Shown: positions 10,155 through 19,688 of the stretch, one piece after another
Position numbering within the stretch: the stretch's first letter is position 1
Layout: each line of letters opens with the position of its first letter
Assembly (NCBI RefSeq): GCF_900110225.1
Contig: NZ_FOCW01000002.1
Span: forward strand, 186,001-250,000
Source of the DNA: Allobrachymonas denitrificans DSM 15123
GTDB lineage: Bacteria; Pseudomonadota; Gammaproteobacteria; Burkholderiales; Burkholderiaceae_C
Direction: 5' to 3'
Length of the DNA: 64,000 nt
Notes under the pieces: generated by a model
The model's input: the letters and a program-made list of their open reading frames with translations, nothing else
Database searches by the model: none
What the model was told of the DNA's origin: nothing
Position numbers and translations under genes: made by a program

Positions 10155-10832
10155 ATGGCGCACCGTTTTGACCTGATTTGCTTTGACTGGGACGGCACCC
10201 TGTTCGATTCCACTGCCAGCATCACCTCTGCACTGCAGCAGGCCGTGGTGGATGTGGGCGGTGAGCGTCCGACGCGCGAACTGGCCCGCTACGTGATCGG
10301 CCTCGGGCTGCAGGACGCGCTGGCGCGCGTCGCCCCGGATGTGCCGCCATCCCGGTACCGGGCATTGAGCGATCGCTATCGCCACCACTATTTCCAGCAT
10401 GCCACGCAGATCACGCTGTTCGAAGGCATCGAAGGGGTGCTGGCCGACCTGCGTGGCCGGGGACACCGGCTGGCGGTCGCCACCGGCAAGAGCCGCCGGG
10501 GGCTGGACGAGGCGCTGGCTACGGTATCGCTGGGCGACATGTTCGATGCCACGCGCACGGCCGACCAGACTGCCGGCAAGCCGCATCCGCTCATGCTGTA
10601 CGAACTGATGGATGAGCTGGAAGTCAAGCCCGAGCACACGCTGATGATTGGCGATACCTCGCACGATCTGGAACTCGCGCGCAACGCCGGCTGCAGCTGC
10701 GTGGCGGTGAGCTACGGCGCCCACAGCGTGGCCGGCCTGCAGGAATGGTCGCCGCTGTACGTGGCGCATTCGGTGCGCGATCTGGGGCAGTGGCTCAGGA
10801 CCGAAGTCCATTCCCCCTTGCAGCCGTCCTGA
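10155..10832 (+). CDS. HAD-superfamily phosphatase (phosphoglycolate phosphatase-like)
   Basis: 225 aa. HAD motif I FDWDGTLFDST is at residues 8-18, motif II VATGKSRRG, and motifs III/IV AGKPHPLMLYELMDE and MIGDTSHDLELARNAG. The cap is helical. The substrate is unknown; relatives in this rluC-linked position are annotated as HAD IA hydrolases or phosphoglycolate phosphatase-like. The start at 10155 (MAHRFDLICF) is preferred over an ATG 21 bases upstream because it places the first motif at the usual distance. Confidence 0.9.
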   Translation: MAHRFDLICFDWDGTLFDSTASITSALQQAVVDVGGERPTRELARYVIGLGLQDALARVAPDVPPSRYRALSDRYRHHYFQHATQITLFEGIEGVLADLRGRGHRLAVATGKSRRGLDEALATVSLGDMFDATRTADQTAGKPHPLMLYELMDELEVKPEHTLMIGDTSHDLELARNAGCSCVAVSYGAHSVAGLQEWSPLYVAHSVRDLGQWLRTEVHSPLQPS

Positions 10833-10840
10833 TTGCAGCC

Positions 10841-11230
10841 ATGCCTTTGCCGCCCGGCGCCATTGCCCTCTGTGCTTCCGATGCCCTCCGCGATGGCGGG
10901 CTTGCCGTGCCGTTCGAGGTGCTGCACGAGGGCGTCCCGAACCGGGCTTTCGCAGTGCGCCATGAAGGACAGGTGGCTGCTTTCCTGAACCGCTGCACCC
11001 ATGTGGCCATGGAGCTGGACTGGCAGCCCAACCGCGTGTTCGATGCCTCGGGCGAATGGCTGATCTGCGCCAGCCATGGCGCCATCTTTCATCCGACCTC
11101 CGGCGAATGCATGGGAGGCCCCTGCAACGGCGGTCTGGTACGCATCGCCTTGCTGGAGCAGGATGGACAGGTCTGGTGGTTGCCTGATGCACACACTGTT
11201 GCACCTGAAGTCGCTGCCGGAGACGACTGA
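10841..11230 (+). CDS. Rieske [2Fe-2S] domain protein
   Basis: 129 aa single-domain protein. The cluster-binding pair is NRCTHVAMELDW and CASHGAIFHPTSGECMGGPC: two Cys and two His in Rieske order. No membrane segment or signal peptide is seen, so it is probably a soluble ferredoxin-like electron carrier. It starts 8 bp after the HAD gene and precedes the S49 peptidase, an order common in Burkholderiales. A start further upstream is open but would overlap the HAD gene. Confidence 0.9.
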   Translation: MPLPPGAIALCASDALRDGGLAVPFEVLHEGVPNRAFAVRHEGQVAAFLNRCTHVAMELDWQPNRVFDASGEWLICASHGAIFHPTSGECMGGPCNGGLVRIALLEQDGQVWWLPDAHTVAPEVAAGDD

Positions 11231-11257
11231 AGCCGGCAGCGCCCTGACGCCAGCTTC

Positions 11258-11263
11258 TACAAT
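11258..11263 (+). promoter_or_regulatory. Possible -10 element for the S49 peptidase gene
   Basis: TACAAT 57 bp before the ATG at 11320. No matching -35 at the usual distance (GGCAGC at 17 bp). One of several TACAAT hexamers at gene fronts in this window. Confidence 0.3.
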
Positions 11264-11319
11264 CAGGGCTTTCCCTTTGACTGGTCGCCTTGCGGCGCCA
11301 GACCGACCAAGATCGCATC

Positions 11320-12291
11320 ATGCCCGATATTTCTGACGACCTCATCCCTGCAACCCCGCGCAAGCCGGACTGGGAGCGTGCCATGCTGGAAAAGGTGGCC
11401 ATGGCCTCCATCCGCGAGCAGCAGGCGAACCGGCGCTGGAAAACGTTTGTGCGCATGGCTTGGCTGCTGTTCTTTGCCGTGCTGGCCTGGATGTTCTTCC
11501 AGCGCGGTGCACCCGATGCCGCCAAGATGACCTCCCCGCACACGGCCGTGATCGAAATCCGCGGCGACATTGCGGACGGAGCCGACAGCAGCGCCGCCAA
11601 CATCGTCCCCGCCGTCAAGCGCGCCTTCGAGGATGCAGGCTCCAGGGCCGTGGTGCTGTCCATCAACTCGGGCGGTGGCAGCCCGGTGCAGGCCGGCATC
11701 ATCAATGACGAGCTGATGCGCATGAAGGCGCACTACAAGAAGCCGCTGTATGCCGTGGTGGGCGACAGCTGTGCCTCCGGCGCCTATTACATTGCCGTGG
11801 CGGCCGACCAGATCTTCGTGGACAAGGCCAGCCTGATCGGCAGCGTGGGCGTGCTGATGGACGGTTTCGGCTTCACCGGCACCATGGAAAAGCTGGGCGT
11901 GGAGCGCCGCCTGATCGCGGCAGGCAATAACAAGGGCTTCATGGACCCCTTCAGCCCGATGAGCGAGACGCAGCGCGTGCACGCCCAGACCATGCTCGAC
12001 CAGATCCACCAACAGTTCATCCAGGTGGTGCGCACCGGCCGCGGCACGCGCCTGAAGGAAACTCCCGAAATGTTCAGCGGTCTGGTCTGGACCGGCCAGC
12101 AGGCCATCCAGATGGGGCTGGCCGACAAGCTGGGCGGCACCGACTATGTGGCGCGTGAAGTAGTCAAGCAGGAGCGCCTGGTGGATTACACGCAGCGTGA
12201 GAACGTGGCAGAAAAACTGGCCAAGCGTTTCGGTGCGGCTGTGGGCGACGGTGCCATGCGCGCCATGCACGCCACATCGGCCCTGCGCTGA
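11320..12291 (+). CDS. S49 family signal-peptide-peptidase-like protease (SppA-like)
   Basis: 323 aa inner-membrane serine protease of the short SppA/SohB type, thought to degrade cleaved signal peptides. A cytoplasmic N-terminus is followed by one membrane helix (about 44-62), then the protease fold: AVIEIRGDIADG, SINSGGGSPVQAG, and the nucleophile region VGDSCASGAYYIAVAADQIF with the catalytic Ser; SLIGSVGVLMDGFGF follows. The ATG at 11320 is chosen over a TTG ten codons upstream. Confidence 0.92.
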   Translation: MPDISDDLIPATPRKPDWERAMLEKVAMASIREQQANRRWKTFVRMAWLLFFAVLAWMFFQRGAPDAAKMTSPHTAVIEIRGDIADGADSSAANIVPAVKRAFEDAGSRAVVLSINSGGGSPVQAGIINDELMRMKAHYKKPLYAVVGDSCASGAYYIAVAADQIFVDKASLIGSVGVLMDGFGFTGTMEKLGVERRLIAAGNNKGFMDPFSPMSETQRVHAQTMLDQIHQQFIQVVRTGRGTRLKETPEMFSGLVWTGQQAIQMGLADKLGGTDYVAREVVKQERLVDYTQRENVAEKLAKRFGAAVGDGAMRAMHATSALR

Positions 12292-12478
12292 ATCCCCCGA
12301 ATTTGTTAAGTATTTATCTTTTCTACACAAATCTGTAGCAAAAACCGTCATGGTGCGTGGTTAAACTGGCCCGAGCCACATTCCGAAGCAGGGGGATGCC
12401 ACCCTGCCAGGTGGGGTGGGGCTCGCACCGATTCCGCCTTGCGGATCGGCCTGAAACTTACCCCTCAAGGGAGGCACC
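12292..12478. other. AT-rich promoter/leader region of the DUF937-OmpA gene
   Basis: The first 60 bases are much more AT-rich than the surroundings and contain TTGTTA (12303-12308) and TACACA (12324-12329), a weak promoter pair with 15-bp spacing. Further on, CCGATTCCGC (12428) and GCGGATCGG (12441) form a hairpin in the leader, and GGGAGG just before the ATG at 12479 is a strong ribosome-binding site. Confidence 0.35.
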
Positions 12479-13711
12479 ATGTCAATTGATCTGTTGGCGC
12501 TGTTGCAGGAAAAGGTGGGCGGCGCGCTAAACAATTTTGCAAGCAGCCAGCTGGGCGAGTCGCCCAGCATGGCGTCCAAGGCAGTTTCCCAGATCCTGCC
12601 GGCATTGCTGGGCAAGCTGGCCGGCCAGACCGGCGATGCCAGCCGCATGACCCAGCTGTTCAACCTGGTCACCGGTCCGCAGGTGGACAGTACCCTGGTC
12701 GATATCGAGCCCTCGCTGCTGGACAAGGGCCGTCAGTGGCTGTCCCTGCTCTTTGGCGATAGTGCCGGCCTGACCAATCTCCTCGCCGGCCGCACCGGCC
12801 TGTCCGCAGACAAGACCGGTACGCTCATGGCTGCGGCGCTCCCCATGCTGCTGGGCGTGCTGCGCTCGCAGGTGCAAACCGGCAAGCTGACGCAGCCCCA
12901 GTTTGTCAGCCTGCTGTCCGGCCAGCGCGGTCTGCTCGACCGCGTGCTGGGTTCTGATCTGGCTACGGCGCTGGGCCTGGGTGCGGTGGCTGCTGCTGCG
13001 CCCGTGGCGGCAGAGGCGCGTCCTGCTGCGGCACCGGTCACGCCGCCGCCTGTGCGCGCCGTCACGCCGGCACCCGCCAGCGGCGGCTGGATGAAGTGGT
13101 TGTGGCTGGCGCTGGCTGCCCTGGCTGCGCTGTTGCTGCTCAAGTTCTGCGGCCAGAAGCCGGTCGATACGACGGCCCCTGCCAGTGCCGCAAGCGCTGA
13201 ATCCGTGGTGGTGGCGCCGGCCGAGCCCGCCTCCGTCCCAGCCTCCGAACCGGCTGTGGTGGCGCCGATGGCTTCCGAGCCGGCCATGCCTGCCACGACT
13301 GCTGCTTCCGAGACAGGCGCCGCGATGACGGCTGACACCACTGCTTCTGCAGCGGCCACGACCGATCTCGCAGCCGATGCCAGCGCCGTGAAGTACGAGA
13401 ACGAGGTGCTGTCGTTCTACTTCGCTACCGGCAAGACCGATGTCGACAAGATGGCGGCCGATGCCGTTTCTGCTGACATCGTCGCCCTGGGCAAGGAAGG
13501 CAAGACCCTGGTGGTCAGCGGCTACAACGATCCGCGTGGCAACAAGGCCATGAACGAGGAGCTGTCCAAGAACCGCGCCAAGGCAGTCAAGGCCTATCTG
13601 GTGGAGCAGGGCGTGCCGGAAGGCAAGATCGAGCTGCGCAAGCCGACCGAAACCGATGGCCAGAGCGGTAGCCTCGCCCAGGACCGTCGTGTGGACGTGA
13701 AAGCCGAATAA
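12479..13711 (+). CDS. DUF937 (YidB-like) membrane protein with C-terminal OmpA domain
   Basis: 410 aa in three parts. Residues 1 to about 160 form a helical DUF937/YidB-like domain. A membrane helix (about 203-225, WLWLALAALAALLLLKFC) follows a Pro/Ala linker. After a long Ala/Pro/Ser/Thr-rich linker, residues about 305-410 form an OmpA-like domain: FYFATGKTDV, VVSGYNDPRGNKAMNEEL, NRAKAVKAYL and RRVDVKAE, with the Asp and Arg used for peptidoglycan binding. The layout implies an inside N-terminus and a periplasmic OmpA domain gripping the wall. The function of DUF937 is unknown. A sibling OmpA domain ends CcoO in this window. Confidence 0.9.
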   Translation: MSIDLLALLQEKVGGALNNFASSQLGESPSMASKAVSQILPALLGKLAGQTGDASRMTQLFNLVTGPQVDSTLVDIEPSLLDKGRQWLSLLFGDSAGLTNLLAGRTGLSADKTGTLMAAALPMLLGVLRSQVQTGKLTQPQFVSLLSGQRGLLDRVLGSDLATALGLGAVAAAAPVAAEARPAAAPVTPPPVRAVTPAPASGGWMKWLWLALAALAALLLLKFCGQKPVDTTAPASAASAESVVVAPAEPASVPASEPAVVAPMASEPAMPATTAASETGAAMTADTTASAAATTDLAADASAVKYENEVLSFYFATGKTDVDKMAADAVSADIVALGKEGKTLVVSGYNDPRGNKAMNEELSKNRAKAVKAYLVEQGVPEGKIELRKPTETDGQSGSLAQDRRVDVKAE

Positions 13712-13750
13712 GCGGCTTCACCTGGCCGCCCCCGTGCGGCCGACGAACGG

Positions 13751-13774
13751 AAACCCCGCTGCGGCGGGGTTTTC
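13751..13774 (+). terminator. Rho-independent terminator after the DUF937-OmpA gene
   Basis: AAACCCCGC pairs with GCGGGGTTT around a short loop, followed by T residues, about 40 bp after the stop. Confidence 0.88.
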
Positions 13775-13840
13775 CATTTGCTCACATCTTCCCCGGGTGT
13801 CGCCCCGGAACTGCCATATGTAACTGCTACCATACGTTCC

Positions 13841-14668
13841 ATGCTGATGTACCCCCATATTGATCCCGTCGCCGTGCAGATCGGGCCGCTTGCCGTGCAC
13901 TGGTACGGGCTGACTTATCTGGCCGCATTCGGCCTGTTTCTGCTGCTGGGCATGCGCCGCCTGCGCCACGAGCCCTTCGCCAGCGTGCAGGGGGCCGGTG
14001 CCTGGAGTCGCAAGGATGTGGAAGACATCCTGTTCCTCGGTGTCATGGGCGTGATCATCGGCGGCCGGCTGGGCTACTGCCTGTTCTACAAGCCGGAGTA
14101 CTATCTGGCCAACCCGCTGGACATCTTCAAGGTCTGGCAGGGCGGCATGAGCTTTCATGGCGGATTGCTGGGCGTGATTGCCTCCATGACCTGGTTTGCC
14201 CGCTCGCGCAGCAAGCCCTGGCTGCAGGTGGCGGATTTTGTGGCCCCCTGTGTGCCTACCGGTCTGGCCGCGGGCCGCATCGGCAACTTCATCAACGGCG
14301 AGCTCTGGGGCCGCCTGGCCGATCCTTCGCTGCCCTGGGCCATGGTGTTTCCACACAGCGGCACCATGCTGCCGCGCCATCCCTCGCAGATCTACCAGTT
14401 CCTGCTGGAGGGCCTGCTGCTGTTCGTGCTGCTCTGGTTCTATGCCCGCAAGGAGCGCAAGCCCGGGCAGGTAGCCGGCATGTTCCTGCTGGGCTATGGC
14501 GTGTTCCGCTTCATCGCCGAGTATTTCCGCGAGCCGGACGACTTCCTCGGCCTGCTGGGGCTGGGCCTGAGCATGGGCCAGTGGCTGTGCATTCCCATGA
14601 TCCTGGGCGGTGCCGCCCTGTGGTTCTGGTCGCACCAGCATTACAGCCAGACGCCCGCTGCCCGCTGA
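13841..14668 (+). CDS. lgt: Prolipoprotein diacylglyceryl transferase
   Basis: Transfers diacylglycerol from phosphatidylglycerol to the lipobox Cys of lipoproteins, in the inner membrane. 275 aa with seven hydrophobic segments. Family marks are [19 protein letters not shown] at the N-terminus, the catalytic HGG ([10 protein letters not shown]) and the signature [15 protein letters not shown], then [12 protein letters not shown]. Starts at 13841 (MLMYPH) or 13847 (MYPH) both fit; no clear ribosome-binding site decides. It follows a terminator, so it begins its own unit. Confidence 0.96.
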   Translation: MLMYPHIDPVAVQIGPLAVHWYGLTYLAAFGLFLLLGMRRLRHEPFASVQGAGAWSRKDVEDILFLGVMGVIIGGRLGYCLFYKPEYYLANPLDIFKVWQGGMSFHGGLLGVIASMTWFARSRSKPWLQVADFVAPCVPTGLAAGRIGNFINGELWGRLADPSLPWAMVFPHSGTMLPRHPSQIYQFLLEGLLLFVLLWFYARKERKPGQVAGMFLLGYGVFRFIAEYFREPDDFLGLLGLGLSMGQWLCIPMILGGAALWFWSHQHYSQTPAAR

Positions 14669-14709
14669 ATAACAACAGTTGATTGCCAGATATACCAAGA
14701 GTGAATGCC

Positions 14710-15507
14710 ATGGCCGAAGTTTTGTGCCTGATCGACGAAACCCCCGGTGCCCGTCACGCCTCCGTCACCCTGCGCCATACAGGCAAGTTCAACGCCATGT
14801 CGCGCGGCATGTGGGAGCAGTTGCAGCAGGTGTTTACACAGTTGCAGCGTGAGGCCCATGCCGAGGATCCGCTGCGCTGTGTGGTGGTGCAGGGTGCCGA
14901 AGGACACTTCTGCTCCGGCGGCGACATTGCCGAATACAGCGATTTCCGTTTCGATACCGGCAGCCTGCGCCACTTTCATGAAGAACTGGTCTGGGGCGGC
15001 CTTTCCGCCGTGCTGGCCTGCGATGCCCCGGTGATTGCCGCCATCGAGGGCAACTGCATGGGCGCCGGCGTGGAGATTGCAAGCTGCTGCGACATCCGCG
15101 TGGCCACGCGCCAGAGCCGCTACGGTGCCCCCATTGCCAAGCTCGGCTTTCCCATGGCTCCGCGCGAGGCGGCACTGGTGGCCGGCGTGCTCGGCCCGAC
15201 GCTGGCGCGCTCCATGCTGCTCGAGGCAGCCGTCTACCAGGCGCCCGACATGGTCACGCACGGCTATCTCACGCGCGTGGTGGAGGGCAACGCCGAACTG
15301 CGCCAGGACATCCAGCAGTCCGTGGCCCGCATATTGCAATTGTCACCGTCGGCGGCGCGTCTGCACAAGCAGATGATGCGCGAATGGCTGCAGGCCCAGG
15401 AAGACATGCTGCTGCGCCAGTGCAGCACCGCCTATGACTATGCCGACAGCGAGGAACACCGCGAAGGCATTGGCGCCTTTCTGGAGAAGCGGCCAGCCCG
15501 GTTCTGA
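14710..15507 (+). CDS. Enoyl-CoA hydratase/isomerase (crotonase) family protein
   Basis: 265 aa of the crotonase fold. The oxyanion-hole segments are visible: EGHFCSGGDIAEY and IEGNCMGAGVEIASCCDIRVA. Where true hydratases read P-E-x-x-L-G after that, this protein reads YGAPIAKLGFPMAPREAALV, so the usual second catalytic Glu is absent; the reaction may differ from enoyl-CoA hydration. The substrate is unknown. The start at 14710 (MAEVLCLIDE) is chosen over a start nine codons upstream. Confidence 0.88.
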   Translation: MAEVLCLIDETPGARHASVTLRHTGKFNAMSRGMWEQLQQVFTQLQREAHAEDPLRCVVVQGAEGHFCSGGDIAEYSDFRFDTGSLRHFHEELVWGGLSAVLACDAPVIAAIEGNCMGAGVEIASCCDIRVATRQSRYGAPIAKLGFPMAPREAALVAGVLGPTLARSMLLEAAVYQAPDMVTHGYLTRVVEGNAELRQDIQQSVARILQLSPSAARLHKQMMREWLQAQEDMLLRQCSTAYDYADSEEHREGIGAFLEKRPARF

Positions 15508-15516
15508 TGGCTTGCC

Positions 15517-15560
15517 GGTGGCAGGGCCGGGGCAGTTGGCCCGCTGCCACCCCTGTTTCC
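15517..15560 (+). terminator. Terminator-like hairpin after the crotonase gene
   Basis: GGTGGCAG (15517-15524) pairs with CTGCCACC (15544-15551), with GGCC/GGCC inside that can extend the stem. The following tract is CCTGTTTCC, a poor T-run. Confidence 0.45.
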
Positions 15561-15636
15561 CCCGTCGGTCAAGTGCATCCCTGAATGCCCGACCGGGGTA
15601 ATGTGTAAATCTGCACACGAGGCAGGTCCGGCTTCG

Positions 15637-15642
15637 TACAAT
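15637..15642 (+). promoter_or_regulatory. Possible -10 element for ccoI
   Basis: TACAAT 75 bp upstream of the ccoI ATG. No matching -35 seen (CACACG at 17 bp). Confidence 0.35.
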
Positions 15643-15716
15643 GGCGCTGCATTTGAAAGTTGTACACCATTCCTGTTCCTGGCGGCATTGCAGTAGGGCA
15701 GGAGTGGCACAGGATC

Positions 15717-18008
15717 ATGTCTACCGTCGCCTTGCCTGCCAACGCTACCCAGATCGAGCTGCTGGACGACCCCGATGAGTGGGGCGCGTTCAGCCGCCGC
15801 TGTGCCAATCAGGCCGACACCTGGGAGTCCAGCGTCGCCATCGAGGGCATGCACTGCGCGGCCTGCGCGCTGACGGTGGAGGATGCGCTCAAGGCCGTGC
15901 CCGGCGTCAAGGAGGTGCAGGTCAGCCCCGGCAGCCACCGCGCCCGCGTGACCTGGCTGCCGGAGCAGGTCAAGCCTTCGCAGTGGATGCAGGCCCTGCA
16001 GGGCACCGGCTACCGCGCCGTTCCGGCCAACGATGCCTTTGCCAGCCAGCGCCGCCGCCAGGAGGCGCGCCAGACCGTCTGGCAATGGGGCGTGGCTGGC
16101 GTCGTGATGATGCAGGTCATGATGTATGCATGGCCCGAATACGTCAGTGACAACATTGCGCCCGAGGCGCGTCACCTGCTGCGCTGGGGTTCCTGGATTC
16201 TGTCCGTGCTGGTGGTGCTGTTCTCCTGCCGGCCGTTCTTCCGCAATGCCCTGAACGATATCCGCCACCGCCGCATCAGCATGGATCTGCCGGTGGCGCT
16301 GGGCATGCTGATCACCTTCATCGTGAGCACATTGGGCACCTTCGAGCCCGACGGCATGTTCGGCCGCGAAGTCTATTTCGACTCGCTCACCATGTTCGTG
16401 TTCTTCCTGCTCACCGGCCGCTGGCTCGAGTGGCGCGTGCGCGATCGCACCGCCGGCGCCCTCGAGGCGCTGATGAACCGCCTGCCCGAGAGCGTGGAAC
16501 GCCGCAACAAGAAGGGCATCTTCGAACGCGTCACGCTGCGCCGCCTCAAGGTGGGCGATCTGGTGCGCGTGCTGCCGGGCGAGTCCTTCCCCGGTGACGG
16601 CACCGTGGTCGATGGCCGCACCATGGTCGACGAGGCACTGCTTACGGGCGAATCGCGTCCGCTGGCGCGCGAAACCGGTGCCCAGGTGATTGCCGGCAGC
16701 CACAACATCCAGTCCCCGATCGAGATGCGCATCGACAAGCTGGGCGCCAACACGCGCTATGCCCAGATCGTCGAGATGATGGAGAACGCCTCGGTCGACA
16801 AGCCGCGCCTCGCGCAGTTCGCAGACCGTTTCGCCAAGCCGTTCCTGATCGTGGTGCTGCTGGCGGCAGGCCTGTCGGCAGCCTGGTGGTGGCAGGAAGA
16901 TCCGGCCCATGCCGTGATGATTGCCGTGGCCGTGCTGATCGTGACCTGCCCGTGCGCCTTGTCGCTGGCCACGCCGGCGGCCATGCTGGCTGCTGCCGGC
17001 GGTCTGGCGCGCCGCGGCGTGCTGGTACGCCGTCTGCAGGCGCTGGAAATGCTGTCCCAGATCGATACCGTGGTCTTCGACAAGACCGGCACCCTGACCG
17101 CCGACACCATTGCGCTCGAGCGTGTGCTGGTGCGCGCCGGTGCCGATACGCAGCAGGTTCTGCTGCAGGCCGCCGCTCTGGCACGCCATTCGCTGCACCC
17201 GGTGTCCCGTGCGCTGGTCGAGGCAGCCGGCCTGGAAGGCGAAGCGCTGCTGCAGCAACAATGGATCGCCACGCACGTGACCGAACATCCTGGCAAGGGC
17301 ATGGAAGGGCAGGTGGCCTCTTGCGGCGCGGAGGCGGCCAGCGGCCAGACCATGCGCCTGGGCTCCGACCTGTTCTGCGGCGTGAGCCCGCAGACCATTG
17401 CCGAACTGCCCCCCGACACCCTGCACGCCAACCTGAGCGACGAGCAGGGCTGGCTGGCCACCTTCGTGCTGCGCGAGGACTTGCGCGCCGACGCCCAGGC
17501 GGCAGTCGATACGCTGCGCGATGCCGGCCTGCGCCTGCAGGTGCTCTCGGGCGACCGCCCGCACGCCGTGCAGCGCATTGCCGACCAGCTGGGGCTGGAG
17601 CAGGCCCAGGGCGGCTGCACTGCCTCCGACAAGCTCTCCTTCCTGCGCGCCGAGCAGCAGCGCGGTCACCATGTGGCCATGGTGGGAGACGGCATCAACG
17701 ATGGCCCGGTGCTGGCCGGTGCCCATGTGTCGTTCGCGCTCGGCAAGGCTGTTCCGCTGGCGCAGGCACAGTCCGACTTCGTGATTCTCGGCAGCAGCCT
17801 GCAGGCCGTTGCCGACAGTTTCCGCCTGGCCCGCAGTACCATGCGCGTGGTGCGCGAGAACCTGCTGTGGGCGGCACTCTACAACCTGATCGGCATTCCA
17901 TTGGCCGTGATGGGTCTGGTTCCGGCCTGGCTGGCCGGTCTGGGGATGGCTGCCAGCTCCCTGCTGGTGGTCCTCAATGCCCTGCGCCTGGTGCGCAAGC
18001 TGGACTGA
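15717..18008 (+). CDS. ccoI: Copper-translocating P1B-type ATPase for cbb3 oxidase assembly
   Basis: FixI/CcoI-type pump that exports copper to the periplasm for the CuB site of cbb3 oxidase. 763 aa. One N-terminal metal-binding domain with GMHCAACA (about residue 43), membrane helices, the TGES-type loop LLTGESRPL, the ion-path motif CPCALSLATP, the phosphorylation site DKTGTLT and the hinge GDGINDGPVL are all present. The ATG at 15717 has AGGAG nearby upstream and avoids a TTG start 19 codons earlier. It directly precedes ccoS and the ccoNOQP structural genes. Confidence 0.96.
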   Translation: MSTVALPANATQIELLDDPDEWGAFSRRCANQADTWESSVAIEGMHCAACALTVEDALKAVPGVKEVQVSPGSHRARVTWLPEQVKPSQWMQALQGTGYRAVPANDAFASQRRRQEARQTVWQWGVAGVVMMQVMMYAWPEYVSDNIAPEARHLLRWGSWILSVLVVLFSCRPFFRNALNDIRHRRISMDLPVALGMLITFIVSTLGTFEPDGMFGREVYFDSLTMFVFFLLTGRWLEWRVRDRTAGALEALMNRLPESVERRNKKGIFERVTLRRLKVGDLVRVLPGESFPGDGTVVDGRTMVDEALLTGESRPLARETGAQVIAGSHNIQSPIEMRIDKLGANTRYAQIVEMMENASVDKPRLAQFADRFAKPFLIVVLLAAGLSAAWWWQEDPAHAVMIAVAVLIVTCPCALSLATPAAMLAAAGGLARRGVLVRRLQALEMLSQIDTVVFDKTGTLTADTIALERVLVRAGADTQQVLLQAAALARHSLHPVSRALVEAAGLEGEALLQQQWIATHVTEHPGKGMEGQVASCGAEAASGQTMRLGSDLFCGVSPQTIAELPPDTLHANLSDEQGWLATFVLREDLRADAQAAVDTLRDAGLRLQVLSGDRPHAVQRIADQLGLEQAQGGCTASDKLSFLRAEQQRGHHVAMVGDGINDGPVLAGAHVSFALGKAVPLAQAQSDFVILGSSLQAVADSFRLARSTMRVVRENLLWAALYNLIGIPLAVMGLVPAWLAGLGMAASSLLVVLNALRLVRKLD

Positions 18009-18029
18009 AGGGGAAAGGAGGCAAGGCCT

Positions 18030-18167
18030 ATGGATATTCTCTATTTGCTGATCCCGCTGTCGGTCGGACTGGTGTTCTTCATCCTGGCCGGACTGTGGTG
18101 GGCGATCCACAGCGGCCAGTTCGAGGACATCGAGGCCGAGGGCCAACGGATCTTCAAACAGGATTGA
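18030..18167 (+). CDS. ccoS: cbb3 oxidase maturation protein CcoS
   Basis: 45 aa. Required in other bacteria for haem and copper insertion into cbb3 oxidase. Translation begins MDILYLLIPLSVGLVFFILA: one membrane helix, then the family's conserved WWAIHSGQFEDIEAEGQRI. A strong AAAGGAGG ribosome-binding site lies 9 bases upstream of the ATG. It starts 21 bp after ccoI and its stop overlaps the FNR-like box before ccoN. Confidence 0.95.
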   Translation: MDILYLLIPLSVGLVFFILAGLWWAIHSGQFEDIEAEGQRIFKQD

Positions 18168-18177
18168 TGTGTGTCAA
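18164..18177 (+). promoter_or_regulatory. FNR/ANR-type binding site upstream of ccoN
   Basis: TTGAT-GTGT-GTCAA matches the TTGAT-N4-ATCAA consensus in nine of ten positions. Its centre (18170.5) is about 41 bases before a start point that would fit a -10-like TACGCT at 18199-18204, the usual class II activator spacing. It overlaps the ccoS stop, so ccoN can be transcribed apart from ccoIS. Confidence 0.7.
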
Positions 18178-18233
18178 GTTGTGTTTTACGGATAAGATTA
18201 CGCTTAGCAGGGTTTTTTTAGAAAGAGGTGAAA

Positions 18234-19673
<1,440 letters not shown>

Positions 19674-19688
19674 GGAGCAAGAATAAAA

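Noticed and set aside
15438-18146. 902-codon ORF opposite ccoI
   Set aside because: Same antisense effect; ccoI has every P-type ATPase motif.
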